Shown here one piece after another: positions 17,592 through 27,147 of a stretch of DNA of 64,000 nt. Every line of letters begins with the position of its first letter. Position 1 is the stretch's first letter. This DNA comes from Rhizobium sp. BK316 (lineage in GTDB: Bacteria; Pseudomonadota; Alphaproteobacteria; Rhizobiales; Rhizobiaceae). A program made the translations under genes and the position numbers. The stretch covers positions 310,001 to 374,000 of the forward strand of contig NZ_JACHZR010000006.1 of assembly GCF_014193695.1 (NCBI RefSeq). The letters are read 5' to 3'. The notes under the pieces were generated by a model. It was not told where the DNA came from, searched no databases, and saw only the letters and a program-made list of their open reading frames with translations.

Positions 17592-18707
17592 TCAGCCGAT
17601 CTCGATCCAGCGGCGCTCATGGAAGGACTGTGCCATGGCATGAACCGACTTCTCTATCCTGAGACCGTCTTCGAATGTCACGATAGACGCCGGCTCTCCG
17701 GAAATCGCCCGGATCAGCTCGCGGCATTCGATGATCTTCAGATCGTTGAAGCCGAGACCGTGGCCAGGGGCCGGAATGAAGCGATCATAGGGCTGATGGG
17801 CGGGCGCCGCCAGTATCTTGCGGAAGCCCTGTTCGGAGCCTCGCCCTTCGGCCCGATAGAGCTCGAATTCGTTCATGCGCTCCTGATCGTAGAGGATCGA
17901 GCCCTTCGAGCCGTAGATCTGCAGGGCGATCCGGCCCTTGCGGCCCCAGGCGGCCCGGTTTGCCATCAGCACAGCGGAGATGCCGCCGCCAAGGCGCATC
18001 AGCACATTGGCGGCATCGTGATTCTCCACAGCGCGGCGGCCGCCTTCCTTCTGAGGGCGGTCGGCATAGGGCTTCACCATATCGGTGGTGACGGCCTCGA
18101 CATGGCCGAAGAGATACCAGAGCAGCGACAGGGGATGGACGGCGAAATCGTCGAGCGCGCCGTAGCCGGCCGACAGCTCGCTCTTCCAGTAGAAGAAGAC
18201 ATCGGGATCGGCCATGAAATCCTCGTCCATTTCGACGCGGATATGATTGACCGAGCCGATCGCGCCTTCGCCGATCAGCGTCTTTATATGCCGCATGATC
18301 GGGTTCTGGATATAATTGTAGCCGAGCACGGCAACTTTGCCGGATTGCCTCGCAACGGCAAGCATGCGCTCGGCTTCCGCATAGGCAGGCGCCATCGGCT
18401 TTTCACACCAGACATGTTTGCCGGCCTCAAGTGCCGCAATCGCCATTTCGGCATGGAACTGATTGGGTGTGGTGACGGAGACGACATCGACATCGGGGTC
18501 GGCAATCAGTGCCCGCCAGTCGGCCGTCGCCTTCTCGAAGCCGAACTCGGCGGCGCGAGCGCCTGCAAGCTCGGCATTGGCTTCGGCAAGATGCACGAGG
18601 CGCGGCCGCTCGACATCGCCGAACACCGTTTTCACCGCATTCCATGCCAGTGCATGGCACTTGCCCATATAACCGGTGCCGATCAAACCGATGCCGAGTG
18701 GCTTCAT
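17592..18707 (-). CDS. Gfo/Idh/MocA family oxidoreductase, probable inositol dehydrogenase
   Basis: The 371-residue protein has an N-terminal Rossmann fold (IGLIGTGYMGKCHA) and the family motif CEKPMAP, with the catalytic region DDFAVHPLSLLWYLFG containing the conserved Asp and His. The family includes myo- and scyllo-inositol 2-dehydrogenases. It is divergent from the RpiR-type regulator of the inositol cluster and has a half-operator 36-46 bp before its start, so a role in oxidising an inositol isomer is likely. Substrate identity is inference; this is not necessarily the main IdhA/IolG. Confidence 0.85.
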   Translation of the reverse strand: MKPLGIGLIGTGYMGKCHALAWNAVKTVFGDVERPRLVHLAEANAELAGARAAEFGFEKATADWRALIADPDVDVVSVTTPNQFHAEMAIAALEAGKHVWCEKPMAPAYAEAERMLAVARQSGKVAVLGYNYIQNPIMRHIKTLIGEGAIGSVNHIRVEMDEDFMADPDVFFYWKSELSAGYGALDDFAVHPLSLLWYLFGHVEAVTTDMVKPYADRPQKEGGRRAVENHDAANVLMRLGGGISAVLMANRAAWGRKGRIALQIYGSKGSILYDQERMNEFELYRAEGRGSEQGFRKILAAPAHQPYDRFIPAPGHGLGFNDLKIIECRELIRAISGEPASIVTFEDGLRIEKSVHAMAQSFHERRWIEIG

Positions 18708-18741
18708 GTCAGGGTCTCCTCCTCAAATCCGCATGGATTTT

Positions 18742-18752
18742 TGGAATATTTG
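18742..18752. promoter_or_regulatory. Candidate IolR half-site near oxidoreductase gene
   Basis: TGGAATATTTG at this position is repeated exactly at 18883-18893, where it forms part of a near-palindrome in front of the regulator gene. It is about 35 bp upstream of the divergent oxidoreductase start, in promoter range. It lacks a good second arm, so binding is speculative. Confidence 0.4.
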
Positions 18753-18881
18753 GATCATTTTGACAAGCAGGCAGCGATGCATCATTTCGTCTCGTCGCTC
18801 CTGAGACTGTCTAAAACCCTTGATTTTCAGGAGATTAAAAACAATTAGGCGCCTTCGTGGAAATCGTTTATGCTTCGAAAT

Positions 18882-18899
18882 ATGGAATATTTGTTTCAT
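18882..18899. promoter_or_regulatory. Candidate IolR operator in front of iolR
   Basis: ATGGAA-N6-TTTCAT is an inverted repeat with a single mismatch, 17 bp before the regulator start. It fits a GGAA-N6-TTCC consensus that I recall for the Sinorhizobium IolR repressor, with one change (TTTC for TTCC). The position fits autorepression. Confidence 0.5.
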
Positions 18900-18915
18900 C
18901 TTCTGAGCCGTCAGC

Positions 18916-19788
18916 ATGGATAATGATCCCAAGAGAGCGCGCGTGCCGCGCGATTTCGAAAGCCTGCGCAGCACCATCATCGAGCGCAAGGCGAACATGC
19001 CGAAACGGCTGGCGCAGGTGGCCGCCTTTGCGCTCGGCAATCCCGACGAGATCGCCTTTGGCACGACGGCGAGCATTGCCGCGGCCTCCGATGTGCAGCC
19101 GTCCACGCTCGTGCGCCTTGCCCACCACTTGGGCTATGAAGGCTTTTCCGACCTGCAGAGCATCTTTCGCGAGCGGCTGCGCGACCGGACACTGAGCTAT
19201 GAGGAACGCCTCGTCACGCTGGAACAGTCCGGTGGGGACGACGAGGATGCAACGCTGCTTTCCGGTTTCATATCGGCCGCCAGCCAGTCCGTGAACCGGC
19301 TTGCGGCGACGGTGCAGACCGACACGTTCGCCAAGGCAGTCGATATCCTGGCGGCTGCCGAGACCATCTATCTCATCGCCAAGCGGCGCTCCTATCCGCT
19401 GACGGCGCATATGACCTACGCTTTTTCCAAGCTGCATATCCGCCATCAGATCGTCGCCTCGCCAAACGGCGTCGATCCGGAGATGGTGCAGTTTGCCACG
19501 CCGCGCGATGCGGCGATTGCAGCAAGCTTTTCGCCCTATGCCGCCGACAGTCTCAGCCAGAGCCAGGAGCTTGCCGATCGCGGCGTGCCGGTCATTGCGA
19601 TCACCGATTCGGCCTTTTCGCCGCTGGCTGCCTGCGCGACACACTGGTTCGAGGTGGCGGAGGCCGATTTCGGCGGTTTTCGTTCGCTCTCGGCATCGAT
19701 GGCGCTCACCATGGCGCTGCCTGTCGCCATTGCCGAGCGGCGGCGCAAGCTGCAACATTCCAAACCCGTGAAGACGAAAATGGAATAA
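18916..19788 (+). CDS. iolR: RpiR/MurR-family regulator of inositol genes (IolR-like)
   Basis: The 290-residue protein has an N-terminal HTH of the RpiR type (about residues 30-80, FGTTASIAAASDVQPSTLVRLAHHLGYEGF) and a C-terminal SIS sugar-phosphate-binding domain (from about residue 130, KAVDILAAAETIYLIAKRRS). It precedes iolC-iolD-iolE-iolB and is divergent from an inositol dehydrogenase-like gene, the S. meliloti-type arrangement in which IolR represses inositol catabolism and responds to a phosphorylated intermediate. Regulatory role is assigned from family plus context. Confidence 0.9.
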   Translation: MDNDPKRARVPRDFESLRSTIIERKANMPKRLAQVAAFALGNPDEIAFGTTASIAAASDVQPSTLVRLAHHLGYEGFSDLQSIFRERLRDRTLSYEERLVTLEQSGGDDEDATLLSGFISAASQSVNRLAATVQTDTFAKAVDILAAAETIYLIAKRRSYPLTAHMTYAFSKLHIRHQIVASPNGVDPEMVQFATPRDAAIAASFSPYAADSLSQSQELADRGVPVIAITDSAFSPLAACATHWFEVAEADFGGFRSLSASMALTMALPVAIAERRRKLQHSKPVKTKME

Positions 19789-19795
19789 ACATTCC
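19782..19795. promoter_or_regulatory. Candidate IolR operator upstream of iolC
   Basis: GGAATAAACATTCC is a perfect GGAA-N6-TTCC site with 5-bp arms (GGAAT/ATTCC). It overlaps the iolR stop codon (19786-19788) and lies 86 bp before iolC. A further half-site GTTTCAT is at 19821-19827. It is placed to control an iolC promoter separate from iolR. Confidence 0.6.
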
Positions 19796-19881
19796 GAATT
19801 GACAAAGAGACGGAACCGATGTTTCATTATTCAAAATTCACGGGCACCCCAGACCGTGTAAGAATCTAGCGGGAGGATATC

Positions 19882-21813
19882 ATGGTACAATCGAATCCGG
19901 GCTCGCCGGAGCCGTCTCTCGACGTGATCACGATCGGCCGATCCTCCGTCGATCTCTACGGCCAGCAGATCGGCTCGCGGCTCGAAGATATCGGCTCGTT
20001 TGCCAAGTCCGTCGGCGGCTGCCCGGCCAATATCGCGATCGGCACGGCGCGGCTCGGGCTGAAATCGGCATTGATCACGCGTGTCGGTGCGGAGCAGATG
20101 GGCCGCTTCATCATCGAGCAGTCGGCGCGCGAAGGCGTCGAGACCAAAGGCATCAAGACGGACAAGGAGCGGCTGACGGCGCTCGTGCTGCTCGCGGTGG
20201 AGGCCGAAGGTGTCTCGCCGATGATCTTCTATCGCTCCGACTGCGCCGACATGGCGCTCGACGAAGGCGATATCGACGAGGATTTCATCAGGTCCTCGCG
20301 CGCCGTGCTCGTCTCGGGCACGCATTTCTCCCGGCCGAATACGGAGGCCGCGCAGCGCAAGGCGATCCGCATCGCCAAGGCCAACGGCCGCAAGGTGATC
20401 TTCGATATCGATTATCGGCCGAACCTCTGGGGCCTTGCCGGCCATGCCGAGGGCTTCGAGCGTTATGTGAAGTCCGACCGTGTGTCTTCGAAGATGAAGG
20501 AGACGCTGCCGGATTGCGACCTGATCGTCGGCACGGAAGAGGAAATCCTGATTGCGTCGGGTGCGGACGATGTTCTCGGTGCACTAAAGGAAATTCGACG
20601 TCTTTCCCCGGCAACGATCGTTCTGAAGCGCGGCGCCATGGGCTGCATCGTCTATGACGGCCCAATCAGCGACAATCTGGAAGACGGCATCGTCGGCCAG
20701 GGCTTTCCGATCGAGGTGTTCAACGTGCTTGGTGCTGGCGATGCCTTCATGTCCGGTCTGCTGCGCGGCTGGCTGAAGGATGAGCCGCTGAAGACCTGCG
20801 CCACCTGGGCGAATGCCTGCGGCGCCTTTGCTGTCTCCCGCCTGCTCTGCTCGCCGGAATATCCGACCTGGGCGGAACTCGACTTTTTCCTGAACCACGG
20901 CAGCAAACATCGCGCATTGCGCAAGGACGAGGCGATCAACCACATCCATTGGGCCTCGACCCGCAAAGGCGCAATCCCACTTTTGATGGCGCTCGCCATC
21001 GATCACCGTTCGCAATTGACCAGCGTCTGCGACGAGCTCGGCGTCGACTACAAGCGGATCGTCGCCTTCAAGCGGCTGGCGGTGGAAGCCGCAGCCCGCG
21101 TTGCCGATGGGCGGCGGGGCTACGGCATGCTGATCGACGAGCGTTTCGGCCGCGATGCCTTCTTCGATGCGGCCAAGAAGAATTTCACCTGGATCGGCCG
21201 GCCGGTCGAGCTTCCGGGCTCCAAGCCGCTGCGTTTCGAGTTCAGCCAGGATATCGGTTCGCAGCTGGTTGAATGGCCGCTCGACCATTGCATCAAGTGC
21301 CTGTGCTTTTACCATCCCGACGATCCGGCAGCGCTGAAGACCGAGCAGCAGGAGAAGCTGCGCACGCTCTTCGAAGCCGCACGCAAGGTCGGCCGCGAGC
21401 TGCTGGTGGAGATCATCGCAAGCAAGAACGGGCCGCTGACCGACGATACGGTGTCGACGGCACTGGAAGAGCTCTACGCGCTCGGCATCAAGCCGGACTG
21501 GTGGAAGCTGGAGCCGCAGGCATCGAGCGGCGCCTGGAAGAAGATCGATGCCGTCATCGCCAAAAATGATCCATGGTGCCGCGGTATCGTGCTGCTGGGG
21601 CTCGAGGCTCCCGCCGATGAACTGGTGAAGGGGTTCGAGGCAACGCTGGCGGCACCCTCCGTCAAGGGCTTTGCGGTCGGCCGCACGATCTTTGCCGAAG
21701 CCGCGCGCGGCTGGCTGTCCGGCAAGATCAACGACGAGGAGGCGATTGCCGACATGGCCGGCCGCTTCAAGCAATTGACAGAGGCTTGGCTGAAAACCCG
21801 CGGCCTCAACTAA
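19882..21813 (+). CDS. iolC: 5-dehydro-2-deoxygluconokinase fused to DUF2090 aldolase-like domain
   Basis: The 643-residue protein has an N-terminal PfkB kinase domain (about residues 12-330; GGCPANIAIGTARLG and the ATP-site motif NVLGAGDAFMSGLLRG), which phosphorylates 2-deoxy-5-keto-gluconate. A second domain (about 355-640, ALAIDHRSQLTSVCDELG, LLVEIIASKNG, VGRTIFAEAARGW) matches DUF2090, an aldolase-like fold. The fused form is usual in alphaproteobacteria. The extra domain may do the next step, cleavage of the kinase product, since no iolJ is present here; that is inference. A good RBS (GGGAGGA) precedes the ATG. Confidence 0.93.
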   Translation: MVQSNPGSPEPSLDVITIGRSSVDLYGQQIGSRLEDIGSFAKSVGGCPANIAIGTARLGLKSALITRVGAEQMGRFIIEQSAREGVETKGIKTDKERLTALVLLAVEAEGVSPMIFYRSDCADMALDEGDIDEDFIRSSRAVLVSGTHFSRPNTEAAQRKAIRIAKANGRKVIFDIDYRPNLWGLAGHAEGFERYVKSDRVSSKMKETLPDCDLIVGTEEEILIASGADDVLGALKEIRRLSPATIVLKRGAMGCIVYDGPISDNLEDGIVGQGFPIEVFNVLGAGDAFMSGLLRGWLKDEPLKTCATWANACGAFAVSRLLCSPEYPTWAELDFFLNHGSKHRALRKDEAINHIHWASTRKGAIPLLMALAIDHRSQLTSVCDELGVDYKRIVAFKRLAVEAAARVADGRRGYGMLIDERFGRDAFFDAAKKNFTWIGRPVELPGSKPLRFEFSQDIGSQLVEWPLDHCIKCLCFYHPDDPAALKTEQQEKLRTLFEAARKVGRELLVEIIASKNGPLTDDTVSTALEELYALGIKPDWWKLEPQASSGAWKKIDAVIAKNDPWCRGIVLLGLEAPADELVKGFEATLAAPSVKGFAVGRTIFAEAARGWLSGKINDEEAIADMAGRFKQLTEAWLKTRGLN

Positions 21814-21837
21814 GAGAGTGAATTTGGGAGGCGCCTT

Positions 21838-23688
<1,851 letters not shown>

Positions 23689-23751
23689 TCGGATTGCTAT
23701 GATTTATGGAGGAGCGGCAGCGCTCCTCCGCACTATTTAAGGAGACCATTG

Positions 23752-24669
23752 ATGAAGGCCAAACTCGGCATGTCGCCCATCGCGTGGTGGAACGACGATC
23801 TTCCCGAACTCAGCGACGATGTATCCCTTGAGGAATGCCTGCGACAGTCGCGCACAGCCGGCTTCACCGGCATGGAACAGGGCCGCCGCTTCCCGAGCAA
23901 TCCTCAGGAAATGCTGCCCATCCTGCGCGCCGCCGACGTGACGCTCTGCGGCGGCTGGTTTTCGGGCACGCTGGTCAATGAGGAGCTTGCGGCCAACAAG
24001 GACCGCATCGCGCCGATGATCGAACTCTTCAAGGCCGTCAATGCGCCCTGCATCGTCTATGGCGAAGTCGGCCGCTCCATCCAGGGCGACCGGTCCAAGC
24101 CGCTCGCGACCAAGCCGCGGCTTGGCGATGACGAGATGAAGGCCTATGCGCGCCGCGTCACCGAATTCGGCGAATGGTGCGCTGACCAGGGCATGCCGCT
24201 CTCCTATCATCACCACATGGCGGCTGTCGTCGAAACCGAACCGGAACTCGACGCCTTCATGAAGAATTCCGGCGCCGGCATTCCGCTGCTGCTCGATGCC
24301 GGGCACCTTGCCTTTGCCGGCGGCGACGTGCTGCGCGCCATCGATAATCACCATGCCCGCATCAATCATGTGCACGTCAAGGATATCCGCAAGGCTGTTG
24401 TCGACGGTCTCGACCGCAGCAAGCAGTCCTTCCTTGATGCGGTGGCGCTTGGCGCCTTTACCGTGCCGGGCGACGGCTCGCTCGATTTCGGCGCGATCGT
24501 CAAGCGGTTTGCGGATTATGGTTATGAGGGCTGGTTCGTTGTGGAAGCCGAGCAGGACCCACGTAAGGCACCGCCGCAGAAGATGGCGGAGATCGGTCAT
24601 GCCGAATTGATGCGGGTTATGACGGCGGCTGGTTATACGGTGGAGACGGAAGGTTTCCCGAAGGGGTAA
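23752..24669 (+). CDS. iolE: Myo-inosose-2 dehydratase
   Basis: IolE dehydrates 2-keto-myo-inositol, the product of inositol dehydrogenase. The 305-residue protein has a xylose-isomerase-like TIM barrel: GMSPIAWWNDDLPE, SYHHHMAAVVET, LLLDAGHLAFAGGD (metal-binding Asp and His) and HVHVKDIR, then VVEAEQDP. The ATG at 23752 has AAGGAG upstream; the TTG one codon earlier is unlikely. It is 63 bp downstream of iolD, with a small hairpin (GGAGCGGCAGCGCTCC) in the gap. Confidence 0.94.
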   Translation: MKAKLGMSPIAWWNDDLPELSDDVSLEECLRQSRTAGFTGMEQGRRFPSNPQEMLPILRAADVTLCGGWFSGTLVNEELAANKDRIAPMIELFKAVNAPCIVYGEVGRSIQGDRSKPLATKPRLGDDEMKAYARRVTEFGEWCADQGMPLSYHHHMAAVVETEPELDAFMKNSGAGIPLLLDAGHLAFAGGDVLRAIDNHHARINHVHVKDIRKAVVDGLDRSKQSFLDAVALGAFTVPGDGSLDFGAIVKRFADYGYEGWFVVEAEQDPRKAPPQKMAEIGHAELMRVMTAAGYTVETEGFPKG

Positions 24670-24691
24670 TTACACGATCGTCGGAGCAAGA

Positions 24692-24811
24692 GGCCCCCTC
24701 ATCCGCCCTCCGGGCACCTTCTCCCCGCCGGGGAGAAGGGGGAATGAGAGGGCACGGCATGTCCCTTCTCCCCGGCGGGGAGAAGGTGGCGGCAGCCGGA
24801 TGAGGGGGGCC
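24692..24811. repeat. RIME1-like intergenic mosaic element
   Basis: A 120-bp element lies between iolE and iolB. Its outer ends are inverted (GGCCCCCTCATCCG / CGGATGAGGGGGGCC type) and it holds two internal palindromes, each CCTTCTCCCC-nnn-GGGGAGAAGG. This is the structure of the RIME1 element described in rhizobia, seen in many intergenic copies. It sits inside a presumed operon, so it may shape mRNA stability or the relative level of iolB. Confidence 0.88.
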
Positions 24812-24840
24812 GCACCCACCAATCTAGGAGGAAAACACCA

Positions 24841-25638
24841 ATGCCAAACCTCAAGGTAAAACCATCAGGCACGCATGGCCGCGTCACGCATGTGACGCCC
24901 GAAAGCGCCGGCTGGACCTATGTCGGCTTCGACATGTACCGGCTGAAGCCGGGCGAAACGGCATCGGGCGAGACCGGCGAACGCGAGATCTGCCTCGTCT
25001 GGGTCACCGGCAAGGGCAAGGCTTCGGCCGGCACGAAGGATTTCGGCACGCTCGGCGAGCGCATGAGCCCCTTCGACGGCGCGCCGTATGCTCTCTATAT
25101 TCCGATGGAATCGACCTGGTCTGTCACGGCCGAGACCGATCTGGAGCTTGCCGTCTGCTCTGCACCCGGCGGCGGAACCTATGAGGCGAAGGCCATTCCG
25201 CCCGGCACGCATGCCCCGCTGACACGCGGCAAGGGCACGAATGTGCGCCACGTCAACAATATCATGCCGGAAGACGATGCCTCGGCACACTCGCTGCTCG
25301 TCGTCGAGGTCATTACGCCTGGCGGCCACACCTCCTCCTATCCGCCGCACAAGCACGACCAGGACAATCTTCCGCACGAAAGCATGCTGGAAGAAACCTA
25401 TTATCACCGGCTCAACCCGCCGCAGGGTTTTGGCTTCCAGCGCGTCTATACCGATGACCGCTCGCTCGACGAAGCGATGGTCGTGGAAGACGGCGATGTG
25501 ACACTGGTGCCCAGGGGATATCACCCCTGCGCGGCAACGCACGGCTATGATCTCTATTATCTCAATGTCATGGCCGGGCCGAAGCGCATCTGGAAGTTCT
25601 ACAATGCGCCGGAGCATGAGTGGCTGCTGAAGGCCTGA
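24841..25638 (+). CDS. iolB: 5-deoxy-glucuronate isomerase
   Basis: IolB converts 5-deoxyglucuronate to 2-deoxy-5-keto-gluconate, the IolC substrate. The 265-residue protein is a double cupin: first half with LKPGETASGETGEREICLVWV, second half with the metal site SSYPPHKHDQDNLPHES and EETYYHRLNPPQGF, then HPCAATHGYDLYYLNVMAG. It is preceded by TAGGAGG and separated from iolE by the RIME element. Together iolC, D, E and B cover four steps; iolG and iolA are not in this window. Confidence 0.94.
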   Translation: MPNLKVKPSGTHGRVTHVTPESAGWTYVGFDMYRLKPGETASGETGEREICLVWVTGKGKASAGTKDFGTLGERMSPFDGAPYALYIPMESTWSVTAETDLELAVCSAPGGGTYEAKAIPPGTHAPLTRGKGTNVRHVNNIMPEDDASAHSLLVVEVITPGGHTSSYPPHKHDQDNLPHESMLEETYYHRLNPPQGFGFQRVYTDDRSLDEAMVVEDGDVTLVPRGYHPCAATHGYDLYYLNVMAGPKRIWKFYNAPEHEWLLKA

Positions 25639-25650
25639 TATGGCCGCAGA

Positions 25651-25672
25651 TCGCTAAATAATCTGACAGCGG
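25651..25672 (+). promoter_or_regulatory. Repeated motif upstream of DUF1127-araC (site A)
   Basis: TCGCTAAA, six bases, then GACAGCGG occurs 79 bp before the DUF1127 start. The same two blocks with the same spacing occur upstream of the cysteine-rich protein gene (site B, 26859-26880); 19 of 22 positions match, and both are followed 13-14 bp later by ATGGT. The AraC gene lies between the two, so it is the obvious candidate binder. Confidence 0.6.
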
Positions 25673-25729
25673 GCGAGCCGCGCAGATGGTTCAATCCTCT
25701 CATTCAAACGCAATGGATGGAGGAACACC

Positions 25730-25975
25730 ATGCGCGGCTCAAGCCTTACACTCTACTCCCAGATGTCCCGACGGACGGAAACCAGGCAATCCCGGCTCTT
25801 TGCCAGTCTCATCAATGGTTTCCGATGGACGGCACGTAAGCTCGCCGAGCGGCGCAACCGCAGCGCCGTGATGGAGCTTTCAGACGATCAGCTGAAAGAT
25901 ATCGGCCTTTCCCGCGGCCAGATCGAAAGCGACGTGCATGTCAGCAGCTACTACTGGAACAACAAAGGATTGTGA
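25730..25975 (+). CDS. DUF1127 small protein
   Basis: The 81-residue protein ends in the DUF1127 motif (about residues 33-65, WTARKLAERRNRSAVMELSDD then QLKDIGLSRGQI). The N-terminal 30 residues are polar and basic. DUF1127 proteins are small Arg-rich proteins frequent in rhizobia; roles in RNA turnover and in phosphate or carbon metabolism have been reported for some family members. It has GGAGGAACACC before the ATG and is followed 47 bp later by the AraC gene, so the two are probably cotranscribed. Confidence 0.85.
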   Translation: MRGSSLTLYSQMSRRTETRQSRLFASLINGFRWTARKLAERRNRSAVMELSDDQLKDIGLSRGQIESDVHVSSYYWNNKGL

Positions 25976-26022
25976 TAGGGTGCGGCGGGCAATGCTTGCT
26001 GCTCGAAGTTCCGGAAAGACCG

Positions 26023-26856
26023 ATGTCGCAATTTTCGACCGAACTGCTCCTGAAGACCAACACCGTCACGATCCGTGACATTGTGTGCAATGGCGAGTGC
26101 CGCCACAAGAGCGGTGAGGAATGCGCCCATAAGACCAGCCTTGTCTATCCCTATCGTGGCGTCTTCATGCGCCATGTCGGGCGCACCGACACGGTGGCGG
26201 AAGCCAATCAGGTTCTGTTCTTCAATGTCGAGCAAGGCTATCGCATCAGCCACCCGGTCGACGGTGGCGATGCCTGCATTGACCTCTCGATAGACCAAAC
26301 GCTGCTTGCCGAGCTTGCACCCAGGGATCAGGTGCAGGCTGGTGAGCTATTCGGTTTCAAACGCCAGCGCCGGCGCATCGATCCGCGCGCGCAGGCGCTT
26401 GTTGCGCTTCTTCGCCATGGGCTGCATCGGGGTGTTGCCGAGACGCTGGAGGCGGAAACACTGGCGCTCACGCTCGTACGCCGGTCTCTTGGCGAGCGCA
26501 CCTCGCATGCAGCGGGTGCCAGCGTCGGTCGACAGAAGCTTGTCGACCGGGCGAAGCTCGTTCTGTCTTCCGATCTTGCGCGGCGCTGGACGCTCGCCGA
26601 AATCGCCACCGAGGTCGGTGTTTCGCCTGTTTATCTCACGCAGGTTTTCCAGCAGGTGGAGGCGACGCCGCTTTACCGCTACCAGCTCCGGCTCCGGCTT
26701 GCCCGCGCGCTCGATCTTCTTGGCGAGTATGAGGATCTGACGGCACTCGGCCTCGATCTCGGCTTTTCCAGCCACAGCCATTTCACCTCATCCTTCCGTC
26801 AGACCTATGGCCAGACACCGGCGGAGTTCCAGCGCGCGACACGGCTTCGGGCGTAA
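26023..26856 (+). CDS. AraC-family regulator with N-terminal cysteine cluster
   Basis: The 277-residue protein has a C-terminal AraC/XylS DNA-binding domain (about residues 180-275; RRWTLAEIATEVGVSPVYLTQ and LGLDLGFSSHSHFTSSFRQ). The N-terminal part is not the arabinose-type cupin in any obvious way and carries three close cysteines (VCNGECRHKSGEECAHK; C-x3-C-x7-C), suggesting metal or redox sensing. I chose the ATG at 26023 (GGAAAGACC upstream); 17 further codons upstream are open but lack a site. Its probable targets are the two flanking genes with the shared motif. Confidence 0.85.
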   Translation: MSQFSTELLLKTNTVTIRDIVCNGECRHKSGEECAHKTSLVYPYRGVFMRHVGRTDTVAEANQVLFFNVEQGYRISHPVDGGDACIDLSIDQTLLAELAPRDQVQAGELFGFKRQRRRIDPRAQALVALLRHGLHRGVAETLEAETLALTLVRRSLGERTSHAAGASVGRQKLVDRAKLVLSSDLARRWTLAEIATEVGVSPVYLTQVFQQVEATPLYRYQLRLRLARALDLLGEYEDLTALGLDLGFSSHSHFTSSFRQTYGQTPAEFQRATRLRA

Positions 26857-26858
26857 AG

Positions 26859-26880
26859 TCGCTAAAGAATTCGACAGCGG
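26859..26880 (+). promoter_or_regulatory. Repeated motif upstream of cysteine-rich protein (site B)
   Basis: This is the second copy of the TCGCTAAA-six-GACAGCGG motif, 86 bp before the ATG at 26945 and directly after the AraC stop codon. It matches site A at 19 of 22 positions. The position fits an activator site upstream of a -35 region. Confidence 0.6.
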
Positions 26881-26944
26881 CGAGAGAGCCTTCGATGGTC
26901 TTATGACCCTGCCCCAGACGGGGACCGAAACGGAGGACCATCCC

Positions 26945-27109
26945 ATGAAGAAGACGACATGCGCCGCCTGCGACTGTGAACTCGGACCTGACGCGATCAG
27001 CGTCAAGCTCGGCGGCAAGACCGTCGAGGTCTGCTGCGAGGAATGCGCGCAGGCGCTCGGGGAAGCGGAGGCGGCAGCGGCTTCCGCACCCGCAGCCAGC
27101 AAGGATTGA
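26945..27109 (+). CDS. Small cysteine-rich, probable metal-binding protein
   Basis: The 54-residue protein has Cys6, Cys9 and Cys11 (TTCAACDCELG) and Cys30, Cys31 and Cys34 (VEVCCEECAQAL), with an Ala-rich tail. The CxxC and CCxxC spacing with a short beta segment between resembles a TRASH/YHS-type treble-clef metal site, so it may bind zinc, copper or iron. It has an excellent RBS (GGAGGACCATCCC). It follows the AraC gene by 88 bp and ends in a strong terminator, so it forms its own transcription unit. Confidence 0.8.
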   Translation: MKKTTCAACDCELGPDAISVKLGGKTVEVCCEECAQALGEAEAAAASAPAASKD

Positions 27110-27113
27110 AAAC

Positions 27114-27142
27114 CAAGGCCGCGCCGGACAGGCGCGGCCTTG
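27114..27142. terminator. Bidirectional terminator
   Basis: A perfect 12-bp stem (CAAGGCCGCGCC / GGCGCGGCCTTG) with a 5-nt loop lies between the convergent cysteine-rich protein and MATE transporter genes. T-runs are short on both sides (TTGTTGG; TTGGTTTTC on minus). Confidence 0.8.
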
Positions 27143-27147
27143 TTGGC

